Origin: Anaerosphaera multitolerans
GTDB lineage: Bacteria > Bacillota > Clostridia > Tissierellales > Peptoniphilaceae
Reading direction: 5' to 3'
Assembly: GCF_004006535.1 (NCBI RefSeq)
Contig: NZ_RLIH01000001.1
Coordinates: 186,001-250,000 of the forward strand
DNA: 64,000 nucleotides
In this document: positions 1 through 8,211 of the stretch, piece after piece
Position numbering within the stretch: the first letter of the stretch is position 1
How the letters are laid out: each line of letters starts with the position of its first letter
The notes under the pieces: generated by a model
What the model saw: only the letters and a program-made list of their open reading frames with translations
Told to the model about the DNA's origin: nothing
Database searches by the model: none
Made by a program: the position numbers and the translations under genes

Positions 1-1
1 T

Positions 2-1114
2 GGTTATAAAAATGTAAAAATATTAAATGTAAGTATATATCAATACGGTTTCACAAACAGTCGTTACGATCTTATATTCTCTGTACCTAATTTCGGAACA
101 AGAAATCTTGCTGAAGATGAAAACTTTATGAGTAGAGATCAAGATGCGGTAGCGCTTGAAAACCTGCTTCTTCATACAAATAATGGTGGTGAGCTTATAA
201 TCACAATGCCGGCTAGAATCACATTTGCTCATGGAAAGAATGGAGTGCTTAGGCAGTTTGTTCAACAGACTTATCGCTTAAAAGAAATTACAGAACTTCC
301 AGAAGGTGCGTTTGAAGGAACAGGGATTAAAACTTACCTTATCGATGTTGTAAATACCAAGCCAGGTGATGATGATGTGATAGTCCGTCGATATAAATCT
401 GGTCCTCGTAAGAACAAACGTGATATGGCTAATAAATTTATTATCGATGAAGAAACATTCGTTATGTTAGAGGAACTTGAGGAACTTGGTGATTGGAGTA
501 TAAATAAAATATTCTCTCAGCAAGATGAAGAGTGGATTAAATTCCAAGAATCATCTATTCGTAAAATTGCTTTGGGAGATGTTGCTGAAGTTTTCCGAGG
601 AAAATCAGTATCAAAAAAAGACCCAACCGGAAGTGTAGGTGTCGTTAACATCTCGAATATAGGTGATTACGATATTGATTATGATAGTCTAGATCACTTT
701 GATGAAGAAGAACGTAAGATTTCAAACTACATTCTTAAAGAAGGTGACGTATTAATACCTGCAAGAGGAACCGCAATTAGAACTTCTATCTTTCGCGAGC
801 AGAGCTATCCATGCATCGCTTCATCTAACATCATTGTAATCCGACCTGAAGTAAAGATGCTTAGCAGCGTGTATTTAAAATTATTCTTAGATAGCTCTCT
901 CGGGCAAAAGATGATAAGTGGTGTACAACAAGGAAGTACAGTAATTAATATCAGCTATAAGGATTTAAATGCCTTGGAAATACCTGTTCCTTCAATTGAA
1001 GAACAACATATGAAGGCAAATGAATATGAAAAAGAGTTAGAAATCTACAAAGAAACTGTTGAGGTTGCTGAAAAGCGCTGGAATAAAGTTTTAGATAAGC
1101 TACGAGAACTTTAA
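2..1114 (+). CDS. N-6 DNA methylase with fused target-recognition domain (3' part)
   Basis: The reading frame is open from the window edge, so the N-terminus is missing; 370 residues are visible. The first half has the feel of an N6-adenine methylase C-terminal part. At residues 23-32 it reads DLIFSVPNFG where active enzymes have NPP(F/Y), so motif IV is altered. From about residue 185 (IALGDVAEVFRGKSVSKKD) to the end it matches a type I S-subunit target-recognition domain followed by a helical tail. It is probably a methylase-specificity fusion that binds DNA, but activity is doubtful with this motif and motif I lies outside the window. It ends 14 bp before the next gene and is probably in the same operon. 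Confidence 0.7.
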   Translation, partial: GYKNVKILNVSIYQYGFTNSRYDLIFSVPNFGTRNLAEDENFMSRDQDAVALENLLLHTNNGGELIITMPARITFAHGKNGVLRQFVQQTYRLKEITELPEGAFEGTGIKTYLIDVVNTKPGDDDVIVRRYKSGPRKNKRDMANKFIIDEETFVMLEELEELGDWSINKIFSQQDEEWIKFQESSIRKIALGDVAEVFRGKSVSKKDPTGSVGVVNISNIGDYDIDYDSLDHFDEEERKISNYILKEGDVLIPARGTAIRTSIFREQSYPCIASSNIIVIRPEVKMLSSVYLKLFLDSSLGQKMISGVQQGSTVINISYKDLNALEIPVPSIEEQHMKANEYEKELEIYKETVEVAEKRWNKVLDKLREL

Positions 1115-1128
1115 TAGGAGGTATCATT

Positions 1129-3546
1129 ATGTTAGGAGCTATTATCGGGGATATCGTGGGTTCCCGTTTTGAATGGAATAATAACAAGAGTAAGCAATTT
1201 GATTTATTAACTTATAAATGTAGTGTTACCGATGATTCCATAATGACTTTAGCTACAGCTAAAGCGCTGTTAGAAAGCAAGTCGGATTATAGTGACCTGT
1301 CCGAAAATGCTGTAAAATATATGAAGAATATCGGACAACACTACCCAAACTGTGGATATGGTGGGCATTTCAGAGAATGGATATATTCTGACAATCCAAA
1401 ACCATATAACAGCTATGGTAATGGGGCAGCGATGCGTGTCAGTGCATGTGGATTCGTAGCAAATACCCTGGAAGAAGTGAAACAACTATCAAAAGCTGTG
1501 ACAGAAGTAACACACAATCATCCTGAGGGGATAAAAGGTGCAGAGGCAACAGCTGTTGCTATCTTCCTGGCACGTTCTGGAAAAAACTTGCTAGAGATTC
1601 GCGACTATATAACAAAGAATTATTACCCGTTGAATTTTTCCCTTGATGAAATACGGGATAATTATGAGTTTAATGACAGCTGTCAGGGAACTGTTCCTCA
1701 AGCCTTGGAAGCTTTCTTCGAGTCGAAAAATTTTGAAGATGCAATTCGTAACGCCATATCAATTGGTGGCGATAGCGATACCCTTGCAGCTATTACAGGT
1801 GGTATCGCAGGAGCTTACTATGGAATACCTACAGATATTAGAAAACATGCTCTGACCTTCCTTGACGAGCGCTTACTTAAGATTTTGGTAGAGTTTGAAA
1901 ATAATTATCCATCAAAGATGGAAAAAATCAATTCAGTCGGTAGTATTGGCATCGAAAGAAATGCAGAGACCAAAGTGCAGACAGGGAATAGAAAAACTAT
2001 GATGCAGTCCTCTGTAGAAATAGCAGAGAAAGAACTAAATGATTCGATTCCTACAAATGAAGAGACGACAAGCCAGCAACTATTTAATCATCTATTTGAG
2101 GCTTGCAATATTCTGCGAGGACCAATAAACCAAGATGAGTATAAAAGTTATGTGACTCCAATCCTCTTTTTTAAGAGAATTAGTGATGTTTATGACGAAG
2201 AAACTCAAGATGCACTTGAGCGCTCTGGTGGAGATGAGGAGTATGCTAGATTTCCCGAGAACCACAGTTTTGATATTCCTGTGGGATGCCACTGGCAAAA
2301 TGTCAGGGAAGCAAGTGAAAATGTTGGTGTTGCAATCGTCAAAGCAATGAATGGTATTGAGCGTGCTAACCCAGATACTTTAAGTGGTGTGTTCAGTAGC
2401 TTTGATGATGCTAATTGGACTGACAAAACTAAACTCTCAGACGAGAGACTAAAAAATTTAATAGAACATATGTCAAAAATTAAAGTTGGTAATGCGAATT
2501 ACTCAGCTGATGTTATGGGAGATAGTTATGAATTTCTGATTAAGAAATTTGCTGATTTATCAAAAAAGAATGCTGGTGAATTTTATACCCCACGCTCCAT
2601 TGTCAAACTTCTCATCATGCTTCTGGATCCAAAGATTGGTGAAACAGTCTATGATCCAGCTTGTGGAACTGGAGGAATGTTAATAGAAGCCATACGGTAC
2701 ATGAAAAACGATAAAATGACGTATGGCCGAATATATGGTCAGGAGAATAATCTATCTACATCTGCAATTGCTAGAATGAATTTGTTTTTGCATGGTGCAA
2801 AGGATTTTAAGATTACACAAGGTGATACACTGCGTTCTCCTAATTTTCTTGAGAAAGGTAAATTAAAAACTTTCAATTGCGTTGTAGCGAATCCTCCCTT
2901 TTCGTTGAAAAAATGGGGTTCACAACAATTTAGCACAGATATATATGGTCGAAACATGTGGGGAACCCCAACTGACTCCAATGCTGATTTTGCATGGCTG
3001 CAACACATGGTGAAGTCGATGGACGAAAAAACCGGCCGTTGTGCTGTTGTTTTACCACAAGGTGTACTATTCCGAGGGGGTAGAGAAGCAGAAATTCGCA
3101 AACAACTGATTGAATCAGACAAGCTGGAATGCATTATTACACTGGTAAGCGGCGTGTTTTATTCAACTGGAGTATCAGCTTGTATTCTTTTTCTAAACAA
3201 TAACAAGAAAAATGATCATAAAGGTCGTATATGCATGATCGATGGTTCTGATATATTCACAGCACAACGAGCACAAAATATAATGACCGACAATGACGTA
3301 GAGAAGGTCTACAATTTGTATGACGATTATAAAGATGTTATTGAAAAAGTAAAAGTGGTCACGATTCCCGAAGTGAAAGACAAGGGCTATAGTCTAGCGA
3401 TCAATAATTATATTGAAAGAAAAGAACAAGAAATTACTCCTCCAACTGAAATAAGAAAACAGTATTTTGATGCACTTGAAAAAATGATTGAGGCTGAAAA
3501 AATAATGATGGAATTATTGCTTGAAGGAGGATATGTCAATGAGTAA
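1129..3546 (+). CDS. hsdM: ADP-ribosylglycohydrolase-HsdM fusion, type I methyltransferase subunit
   Basis: Two enzymes in one 805-residue chain. Residues 1-260 form an ADP-ribosylglycohydrolase (DraG/ARH) domain with the metal and substrate motifs in place: GDIVGS (7-12), TDDS (34-37), NGAAMR (98-103) and GGDSDT (213-218). A linker (about 261-314) leads to a full HsdM: the N-terminal helical domain from about 315, SAM motif I DPACGTGGM (509-517) and catalytic NPPF (588-591). HsdM methylates adenine as part of an M2S complex. A GGAGG site lies 8 bp before the ATG. The hydrolase would remove ADP-ribose from a protein or nucleic acid; its target here is unknown. The fusion is uninterrupted, with no stop or frameshift. 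Its end overlaps the next hsdM gene. Confidence 0.88.
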   Translation: MLGAIIGDIVGSRFEWNNNKSKQFDLLTYKCSVTDDSIMTLATAKALLESKSDYSDLSENAVKYMKNIGQHYPNCGYGGHFREWIYSDNPKPYNSYGNGAAMRVSACGFVANTLEEVKQLSKAVTEVTHNHPEGIKGAEATAVAIFLARSGKNLLEIRDYITKNYYPLNFSLDEIRDNYEFNDSCQGTVPQALEAFFESKNFEDAIRNAISIGGDSDTLAAITGGIAGAYYGIPTDIRKHALTFLDERLLKILVEFENNYPSKMEKINSVGSIGIERNAETKVQTGNRKTMMQSSVEIAEKELNDSIPTNEETTSQQLFNHLFEACNILRGPINQDEYKSYVTPILFFKRISDVYDEETQDALERSGGDEEYARFPENHSFDIPVGCHWQNVREASENVGVAIVKAMNGIERANPDTLSGVFSSFDDANWTDKTKLSDERLKNLIEHMSKIKVGNANYSADVMGDSYEFLIKKFADLSKKNAGEFYTPRSIVKLLIMLLDPKIGETVYDPACGTGGMLIEAIRYMKNDKMTYGRIYGQENNLSTSAIARMNLFLHGAKDFKITQGDTLRSPNFLEKGKLKTFNCVVANPPFSLKKWGSQQFSTDIYGRNMWGTPTDSNADFAWLQHMVKSMDEKTGRCAVVLPQGVLFRGGREAEIRKQLIESDKLECIITLVSGVFYSTGVSACILFLNNNKKNDHKGRICMIDGSDIFTAQRAQNIMTDNDVEKVYNLYDDYKDVIEKVKVVTIPEVKDKGYSLAINNYIERKEQEITPPTEIRKQYFDALEKMIEAEKIMMELLLEGGYVNE

Positions 3547-5035
3547 TCGCATTACAATAGATGAATTGCAAACATATTTATGGGATTCAGCTGTTCTTCT
3601 TCGTTCTAGTATAGATGCAGGAGCTTATAAACAATACATTTTCCCGCTGCTTTTCTTTAAAAGAATCAGCGATGTTTATGACGAAGAGTGTCAAAAAATT
3701 CTAGAGCAATTTGGCGATGAAGAAGCCTTAGAGTTTGAAGAAAATCACCGGTTTCAGGTACCCAAAGGTGCTCATTGGAATGATGTTCGTGAAGTTTCTG
3801 AGAATGTAGGTGTTGCTATAGTAAGTGCATTTCGTAAGATCGAAAAAGCAAACGCTGATAAACTACAAGGTATTTTTGGAGATGCTGCTTGGACAAATAA
3901 GAATCGTTTGTCAGACAGACTTCTAAAAGAATTAATAGAACATTTCAGCAGTAGAACATTGTCTATTGAAAATTGTCCAGAGGACGAACTAGGACAGGGA
4001 TACGAGTACCTAATCAAGAAGTTTGCCGACGATAGTGGCCATACCGCTCAAGAATTTTATACTAATCGTACCGTAGTTCATCTTATGACTGAAATTTTGA
4101 GACCTCAGTCAGGCGAATCGATTTATGATCCAACGTGCGGTAGTGCAGGTATGCTAATCTCCGCGATAGCCTATTTGCAAAAACAAAAAAAAGAATGGCG
4201 TAATGTTGCTATTTATGGGCAGGAAATAAATGCTTTAACTTCATCGATTGGCAAAATGAACTTATTTTTGCATGGTGTGAAGGACTTTGAAATTGTAAAT
4301 GGAGATACGTTAAAATCACCGGCTTTTATTGAGAAAGGAAAGTTGAAAGAATTTGACATGGTTCTTGCCAATCCTCCCTACTCTATTAGTCAGTGGGACA
4401 GAGAAGCCTTTGCTAGCGATAAATATGGACGTAATTTCCTAGGTGTTCCTCCTCAAGGTCGAGCAGATTATGCTTTTTTACAACATATTCTGAAGAGTTT
4501 GAAAGAAGACACTGGACGTTGTGCGATATTATTCCCACATGGCGTATTATTTCGTAATGAGGAAAGTAGTATGCGAGAAAAATTAGTTAGAAGCGATATG
4601 CTTGAATGTGTGATAGGTTTAGGTCCCAACCTGTTTTATAATTCACCAATGGAGGCTTGCATAATTATATGTCGTAAAAATAAGCCTGCAAACCGTCGTG
4701 GCCAGGTTTTATTTATAAATGCAGTAGATGAGGTTGAGAGAAAAAATGCACAGAGTTATCTGGAAGATAAACATATTGAGAAGATAGCATCAGCATACAA
4801 CAAATATGAAACAGATAATGATTTTGCACGCGTTGTCTCAATTCGTGATATCGAAGATAACAATTTCTCGCTCAGTATTCCACTTTATGTTAAAAAGACC
4901 ATGCCTGGGGCAGAAACTGACGAACGTTCTCTTCAAGAGCGTTATGAAAGTTGGAGAACACACTCGGAAATTATGAAACTTCGCTATATGAAATTAAGCG
5001 ACATGATCGGAAAGGAGGATGAAAATTATGAGTGA
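3539..5035 (+). CDS. hsdM: Type I restriction-modification methyltransferase subunit HsdM (second copy)
   Basis: A 498-residue HsdM of normal length. It has the N-terminal HsdM domain (about 5-160), SAM-binding DPTCGSAGM (197-205) and catalytic NPPY (278-281). It is a clear paralogue of the HsdM half of the preceding fusion (both have FFKRISDVYDEE and LNLFLHG-like blocks) but is diverged, so it is not a recent duplication. I chose ATG 3539 because AAGGAGG at 3524-3530 is then 8 bp away; an ATG at 3533 is too close. The start overlaps the stop of the fusion gene by 8 bp, indicating translational coupling. With two M genes and two S genes, the complex may be mixed or there may be two M-S pairs. 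Confidence 0.93.
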   Translation: MSNRITIDELQTYLWDSAVLLRSSIDAGAYKQYIFPLLFFKRISDVYDEECQKILEQFGDEEALEFEENHRFQVPKGAHWNDVREVSENVGVAIVSAFRKIEKANADKLQGIFGDAAWTNKNRLSDRLLKELIEHFSSRTLSIENCPEDELGQGYEYLIKKFADDSGHTAQEFYTNRTVVHLMTEILRPQSGESIYDPTCGSAGMLISAIAYLQKQKKEWRNVAIYGQEINALTSSIGKMNLFLHGVKDFEIVNGDTLKSPAFIEKGKLKEFDMVLANPPYSISQWDREAFASDKYGRNFLGVPPQGRADYAFLQHILKSLKEDTGRCAILFPHGVLFRNEESSMREKLVRSDMLECVIGLGPNLFYNSPMEACIIICRKNKPANRRGQVLFINAVDEVERKNAQSYLEDKHIEKIASAYNKYETDNDFARVVSIRDIEDNNFSLSIPLYVKKTMPGAETDERSLQERYESWRTHSEIMKLRYMKLSDMIGKEDENYE

Positions 5036-6074
5036 AGTATTCTTAGGAGAAGTTGCTAAAGAGCGAAAGGAAACTAGTAAAGAAAATAAAGGTAGGTATC
5101 CAATTGTGGGCTTAGAGCACTTGATTTCAGAAGAAATTACTCTAACAGCCTGGGAAGAAAATAAGGAAAATTCTTTTACTAAGATCTTCCGAAAAGGAGA
5201 TGTGCTTTTTGGACGTAGACGCGCTTATTTAAAGAAGGCTGTAGTTGCTCCTTTTGATGGTATTTGTTCCGGTGACATAACGGTAATTCAAGCTCTGCCA
5301 GATAAAATTCTACCTGAACTTTTACCTTTTATTATTCAAAATGATGCATTATTTGATTTTGCTATAGGTAAGTCCGCTGGTTCTTTATCACCCCGTGTTA
5401 AATGGGAGAATCTAAAGAACTTTAGGTTTGAGTTACCTGATTTAAAAGAACAAAGCAAGTTAGCTAGCCTATTATGGTCGATAGATAGCACTAAAAAGAC
5501 CTATCAGAAGCTGATTCAAAAGACCGATGAGCTGGTCAAATCTCAATTTATCGAGATGTTTAAGGATACAGAGAAAGTCAAACTTAGCTCTATTGCTGAA
5601 ATTGTAATGGGACAGTCTCCGCCATCAGATTCATACAACGAAGATAGAATAGGATTACCGTTTTATCAGGGGAGTGCTGATTTTACAGATAAGTATGTGA
5701 CTACGAGGATGTATTGCACATCACCGACGAGAATTGCCGAAGCCGGGGACGTTCTGATGTCTGTTCGAGCCCCTGTGGGAACAGTTAATCTAACTGATAA
5801 AGAGTGCTGTATTGGTCGAGGGTTAGCTGCTATACGGAGTAAAGGAACTTCAGAGTATAACGAGTTTCTTTTGTACGCATTCAGAACTATGGAAGATGAA
5901 ATTGTTGCCATGGGACAAGGAAGTACAGTACTTTCAATTAACAAGGACAAGTTACATGGGTTACTAATGCCTGATGCTAAAAAAAAGCAACAAGAAGCAT
6001 TTATTTCGTTCGTACAGCAGAGCGATAAATCAAAATATGACTATTTTAGCTGGATGTTAGGAGGTGCAGCATAA
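5028..6074 (+). CDS. hsdS: Type I specificity subunit HsdS, copy 1
   Basis: 348 residues with two target-recognition domains. TRD1 spans about 1-145, the central conserved helix carries ELVKSQFIEMF (168-178), and TRD2 spans about 180-320. It reads the DNA sequence for the HsdM/HsdR complex. The C-terminus stops about 10 residues after the conserved QQSDKSK and lacks the distal helical segment that the neighbouring HsdS keeps, so it may be truncated by past recombination at the second repeat (6018-6036). ATG 5028 is preferred over 5019 because AAGGAGG ends at 5018. It overlaps the hsdM stop and is followed directly by the second hsdS. Confidence 0.9.
   Translation: MSEVFLGEVAKERKETSKENKGRYPIVGLEHLISEEITLTAWEENKENSFTKIFRKGDVLFGRRRAYLKKAVVAPFDGICSGDITVIQALPDKILPELLPFIIQNDALFDFAIGKSAGSLSPRVKWENLKNFRFELPDLKEQSKLASLLWSIDSTKKTYQKLIQKTDELVKSQFIEMFKDTEKVKLSSIAEIVMGQSPPSDSYNEDRIGLPFYQGSADFTDKYVTTRMYCTSPTRIAEAGDVLMSVRAPVGTVNLTDKECCIGRGLAAIRSKGTSEYNEFLLYAFRTMEDEIVAMGQGSTVLSINKDKLHGLLMPDAKKKQQEAFISFVQQSDKSKYDYFSWMLGGAA
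5541..5561 (+). repeat. TRD-border repeat 1 in hsdS copy 1
   Basis: The 21-bp sequence beginning TCTCAATTTATCGAGATG is found at 5541-5561, 6594-6614 and 8219-8239, all in the same orientation. It encodes the central conserved SQFIEMF of HsdS and marks the upstream edge of TRD2. Such a repeat next to a tyrosine recombinase gene is the usual layout for domain shuffling in hsdS loci. Confidence 0.8.
6018..6036 (+). repeat. TRD-border repeat 2 in hsdS copy 1
   Basis: CAGAGCGATAAATCAAAAT occurs at 6018-6036, 7071-7089 and 8696-8714. It encodes the QSDKSK motif at the downstream edge of TRD2. Together with repeat 1 it brackets the second recognition domain in all three copies. Confidence 0.78.
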
Positions 6075-7160
6075 ATGGCGGAATATAGATTTGACCAGAT
6101 TGTTATCAATATCACAGAAAAAAAGAAGCCTGTTGAAGAAGACAAATATACTTATATAGGCTTAGAACACTTGGATTCTCAGAACCTTAAGGTTTCAAGA
6201 TGGGGCTCTGATATTGCTCCTAAGGGTGAAAAACTTGTAATGAAAAAAGGAGACGTATTATTTGGTAAAAGGCGAGCATATCAAAAGAAAGTAGCAATTG
6301 CTCCGTTCGATGGTATCTTCTCTGCTCATGGAATGGTCTTGCGACCAAATGAAGAAATAATTGACAAGAATTTTTTCCCGCTCTTCATTAGCTCAGATTA
6401 TTTTTTGGACGCTGCAATAAAGATATCTGTTGGGTCACTCTCACCAACAATTAACTGGAGAGATCTTAAAGAACTGAAGTTTCAGCTCCCTGATTTAGAT
6501 AAACAAAAGAAGTTAGCTGACATGTTATGGTCAATAAATAGAACGTTGCTAAGGTATAAAGAGTTGCTCAATAAAACTGATGAGCTCGTAAAGTCTCAAT
6601 TTATCGAGATGTTTGGCAATCCAAATAAGATAACCAACTCATCTCGTTTAGAAGAAGCATTTGAAATTAGAAATGATTTAAGGAAACCTTTGAATGATGC
6701 TGTTCGCTCAAAAATGCATACAGGAGAGTTGTATCCATACTACGGTGCGAATGGCCAGGTGGATAGTATAAATGAGTATCTAATGGACTGCACAGCACTT
6801 TGTTTAGCAGAAGATTGCGGAGCATACGGTGCAGGAGAGTCAACCTCTTATATCATTAAGGGAAAATCTTGGGTAAACAACCATGCACATGTATTAATAC
6901 CGCTTGACTGTTGTGATATAGAATTTGCTAATACATATTTCAAAATACTAGATATGACAAAATTTGTGACTGGAACGACACGGCTGAAACTGACTCAAGG
7001 TAAGATGAAGGAAATACCGTTTTTGCTGCCACCATTAAGTGATCAGAAGAAATTTGCAGCCTTTGTCCGACAGAGCGATAAATCAAAATTTGAACTCGAA
7101 CAAACTCTATCAGAGTTAAATGCCACCTATAAACGGATTATAGAAGAAAACTTAGGATAA
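6075..7160 (+). CDS. hsdS: Type I specificity subunit HsdS, copy 2
   Basis: 361 residues. TRD1 (about 1-145) shares GLEHLxS, KGDVLFG and FDGI blocks with the first HsdS but is a different recognition domain. The central helix has ELVKSQFIEMF at 170-180, and TRD2 runs to about 345. It ends with an intact distal helical segment (ELEQTLSELNATYKRIIEENL), unlike copy 1. The ATG directly abuts the previous stop, with GGAGGTG about 15 bp upstream, so it is co-translated. Bases 6594-7092, the whole TRD2, are repeated downstream of the recombinase gene. Confidence 0.92.
   Translation: MAEYRFDQIVINITEKKKPVEEDKYTYIGLEHLDSQNLKVSRWGSDIAPKGEKLVMKKGDVLFGKRRAYQKKVAIAPFDGIFSAHGMVLRPNEEIIDKNFFPLFISSDYFLDAAIKISVGSLSPTINWRDLKELKFQLPDLDKQKKLADMLWSINRTLLRYKELLNKTDELVKSQFIEMFGNPNKITNSSRLEEAFEIRNDLRKPLNDAVRSKMHTGELYPYYGANGQVDSINEYLMDCTALCLAEDCGAYGAGESTSYIIKGKSWVNNHAHVLIPLDCCDIEFANTYFKILDMTKFVTGTTRLKLTQGKMKEIPFLLPPLSDQKKFAAFVRQSDKSKFELEQTLSELNATYKRIIEENLG
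6594..7092 (+). repeat. 499-bp direct repeat, expressed copy (TRD2 of hsdS copy 2)
   Basis: By eye alignment I see no difference between 6594-7092 and 8219-8717 (offset 1625). The match starts at border repeat 1 and ends three bases after border repeat 2, so the unit copied is exactly the second recognition domain. An exact match of this length implies recent copying or continuing conversion. Confidence 0.9.
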
Positions 7161-7168
7161 TTATGGGG

Positions 7169-7233
7169 CATGAAGTTTCCTCCGGCTCGTGAGACAACCT
7201 CACGGAGGAACAAACAAAGGAGGAAATTTCATG
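7169..7233 (+). promoter_or_regulatory. Leader with mutually exclusive hairpins over the recombinase start
   Basis: CATGAAGTTTCCTCC (7169-7183) can pair with GGAGGAAATTTCATG (7219-7233). This is 14 Watson-Crick pairs plus one G-U, and it covers both the ribosome binding site and the start codon of the recombinase. The same left arm can instead pair with CGGAGGAA (7203-7210) through TTCCTCCG (7177-7184), closed by TGAG/CTCA, which would free the true start. Two competing structures suggest translational control of the recombinase. No ligand or trigger is visible; the inverted repeat could also be a DNA binding site. Confidence 0.55.
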
Positions 7234-8211
7234 CTTAATCAAATTATTAATGAAGTGCAACAAGATCTTGCAACAATTTTGGATGATGCCCAAATGGCTA
7301 TGTTATCTAAAGTACTAAAAAAACGTCTAACAGAAGTGGTTGGTGATAAACAATTAGAAAAAGAGGATAAACAGAATAATCTTCTTCCGTTATTTATTTC
7401 AGCCAAACGTGTGGAAGGGTGTTCAAGCAAAACTTTACGTTATTATGAATCAACGATTCGAAATTTACTGGAGGATATTAACAAATCGGAATGTCATATA
7501 ACAACGGAAGATTTACGGGATTACCTTGATTCATATCAGCAACGAGGTAATGTTAGTAAAGTTACGTTGGATAATGTAAGGAGAATTTTTTCTACCTTCT
7601 TTGCTTGGCTAGAGGATGAGGATTACATTGTAAAGAGTCCGGTTAGAAGGATTCGAAAAGTTAAGACTGGTAAAACAGTGAAAGAAACGTATTCGGATGA
7701 GTCAATGGAGCTGATGCGTGATCACTGTGACAATATGCGTGATCTTTCTATGATTGACCTTCTAGCTTCAACAGGCATTCGGGTAGGAGAATTAGTCAAG
7801 CTTAATATCAGGGATGTGGACTTTGAAAATAGAGAGTGTGTTGTGATAGGAAAAGGTAATAGGCAACGAAAAGTATACTTTGATGCTAGAACTAAAATAC
7901 ATCTTCAGAGATATCTATCAGAGCGTGAAGATAATAATGAAGCACTATTTGTATCATTATTAAAACCTTATGATCGATTGCAGATTAGCGGAGTTGAGAT
8001 TCGTTTAAGAAAAATAGGACGAGAACTAAACTTTTCTAAGGTGCACCCACATAAGTTTCGCAGAACGCTGGCAACACTGGCAATAGACAAAGGAATGCCG
8101 ATTGAGCAGGTTCAACAGCTTCTTGGCCATCAAAGTATAGATACTACTCTTCAGTATGCAATGGTGAATCAGGAAAATGTTAAAAACTCCTTTAAAAAGT
8201 TCATTGGTTAA
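7231..8211 (+). CDS. Tyrosine recombinase (XerC/D family) of the hsdS locus
   Basis: 326 residues from ATG 7231, which has AAAGGAGG 6-13 bp upstream. An N-terminal SAM-like core-binding domain (about 48-150) precedes the catalytic domain. The active-site set is present: Arg184 in STGIRVGEL, Lys208 in GKGNRQRK, HxxR as His274-Arg277 in HPHKFRR, His300 in LGHQ and Tyr309 in LQYA. Recombinases of this size inside type I loci are known to exchange hsdS segments at short repeats. Here the repeats are all in direct orientation, which favours deletion, duplication or cassette transfer over inversion. It sits between hsdS copy 2 and the silent cassette. Confidence 0.92.
   Translation: MLNQIINEVQQDLATILDDAQMAMLSKVLKKRLTEVVGDKQLEKEDKQNNLLPLFISAKRVEGCSSKTLRYYESTIRNLLEDINKSECHITTEDLRDYLDSYQQRGNVSKVTLDNVRRIFSTFFAWLEDEDYIVKSPVRRIRKVKTGKTVKETYSDESMELMRDHCDNMRDLSMIDLLASTGIRVGELVKLNIRDVDFENRECVVIGKGNRQRKVYFDARTKIHLQRYLSEREDNNEALFVSLLKPYDRLQISGVEIRLRKIGRELNFSKVHPHKFRRTLATLAIDKGMPIEQVQQLLGHQSIDTTLQYAMVNQENVKNSFKKFIG

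Noticed and set aside
1643-1855. Alternative-frame open reading frames within hsdM, terminase, capsid and tape measure genes on both strands
   Set aside because: They lie wholly inside well-supported genes, lack ribosome binding sites and have no recognisable protein features.
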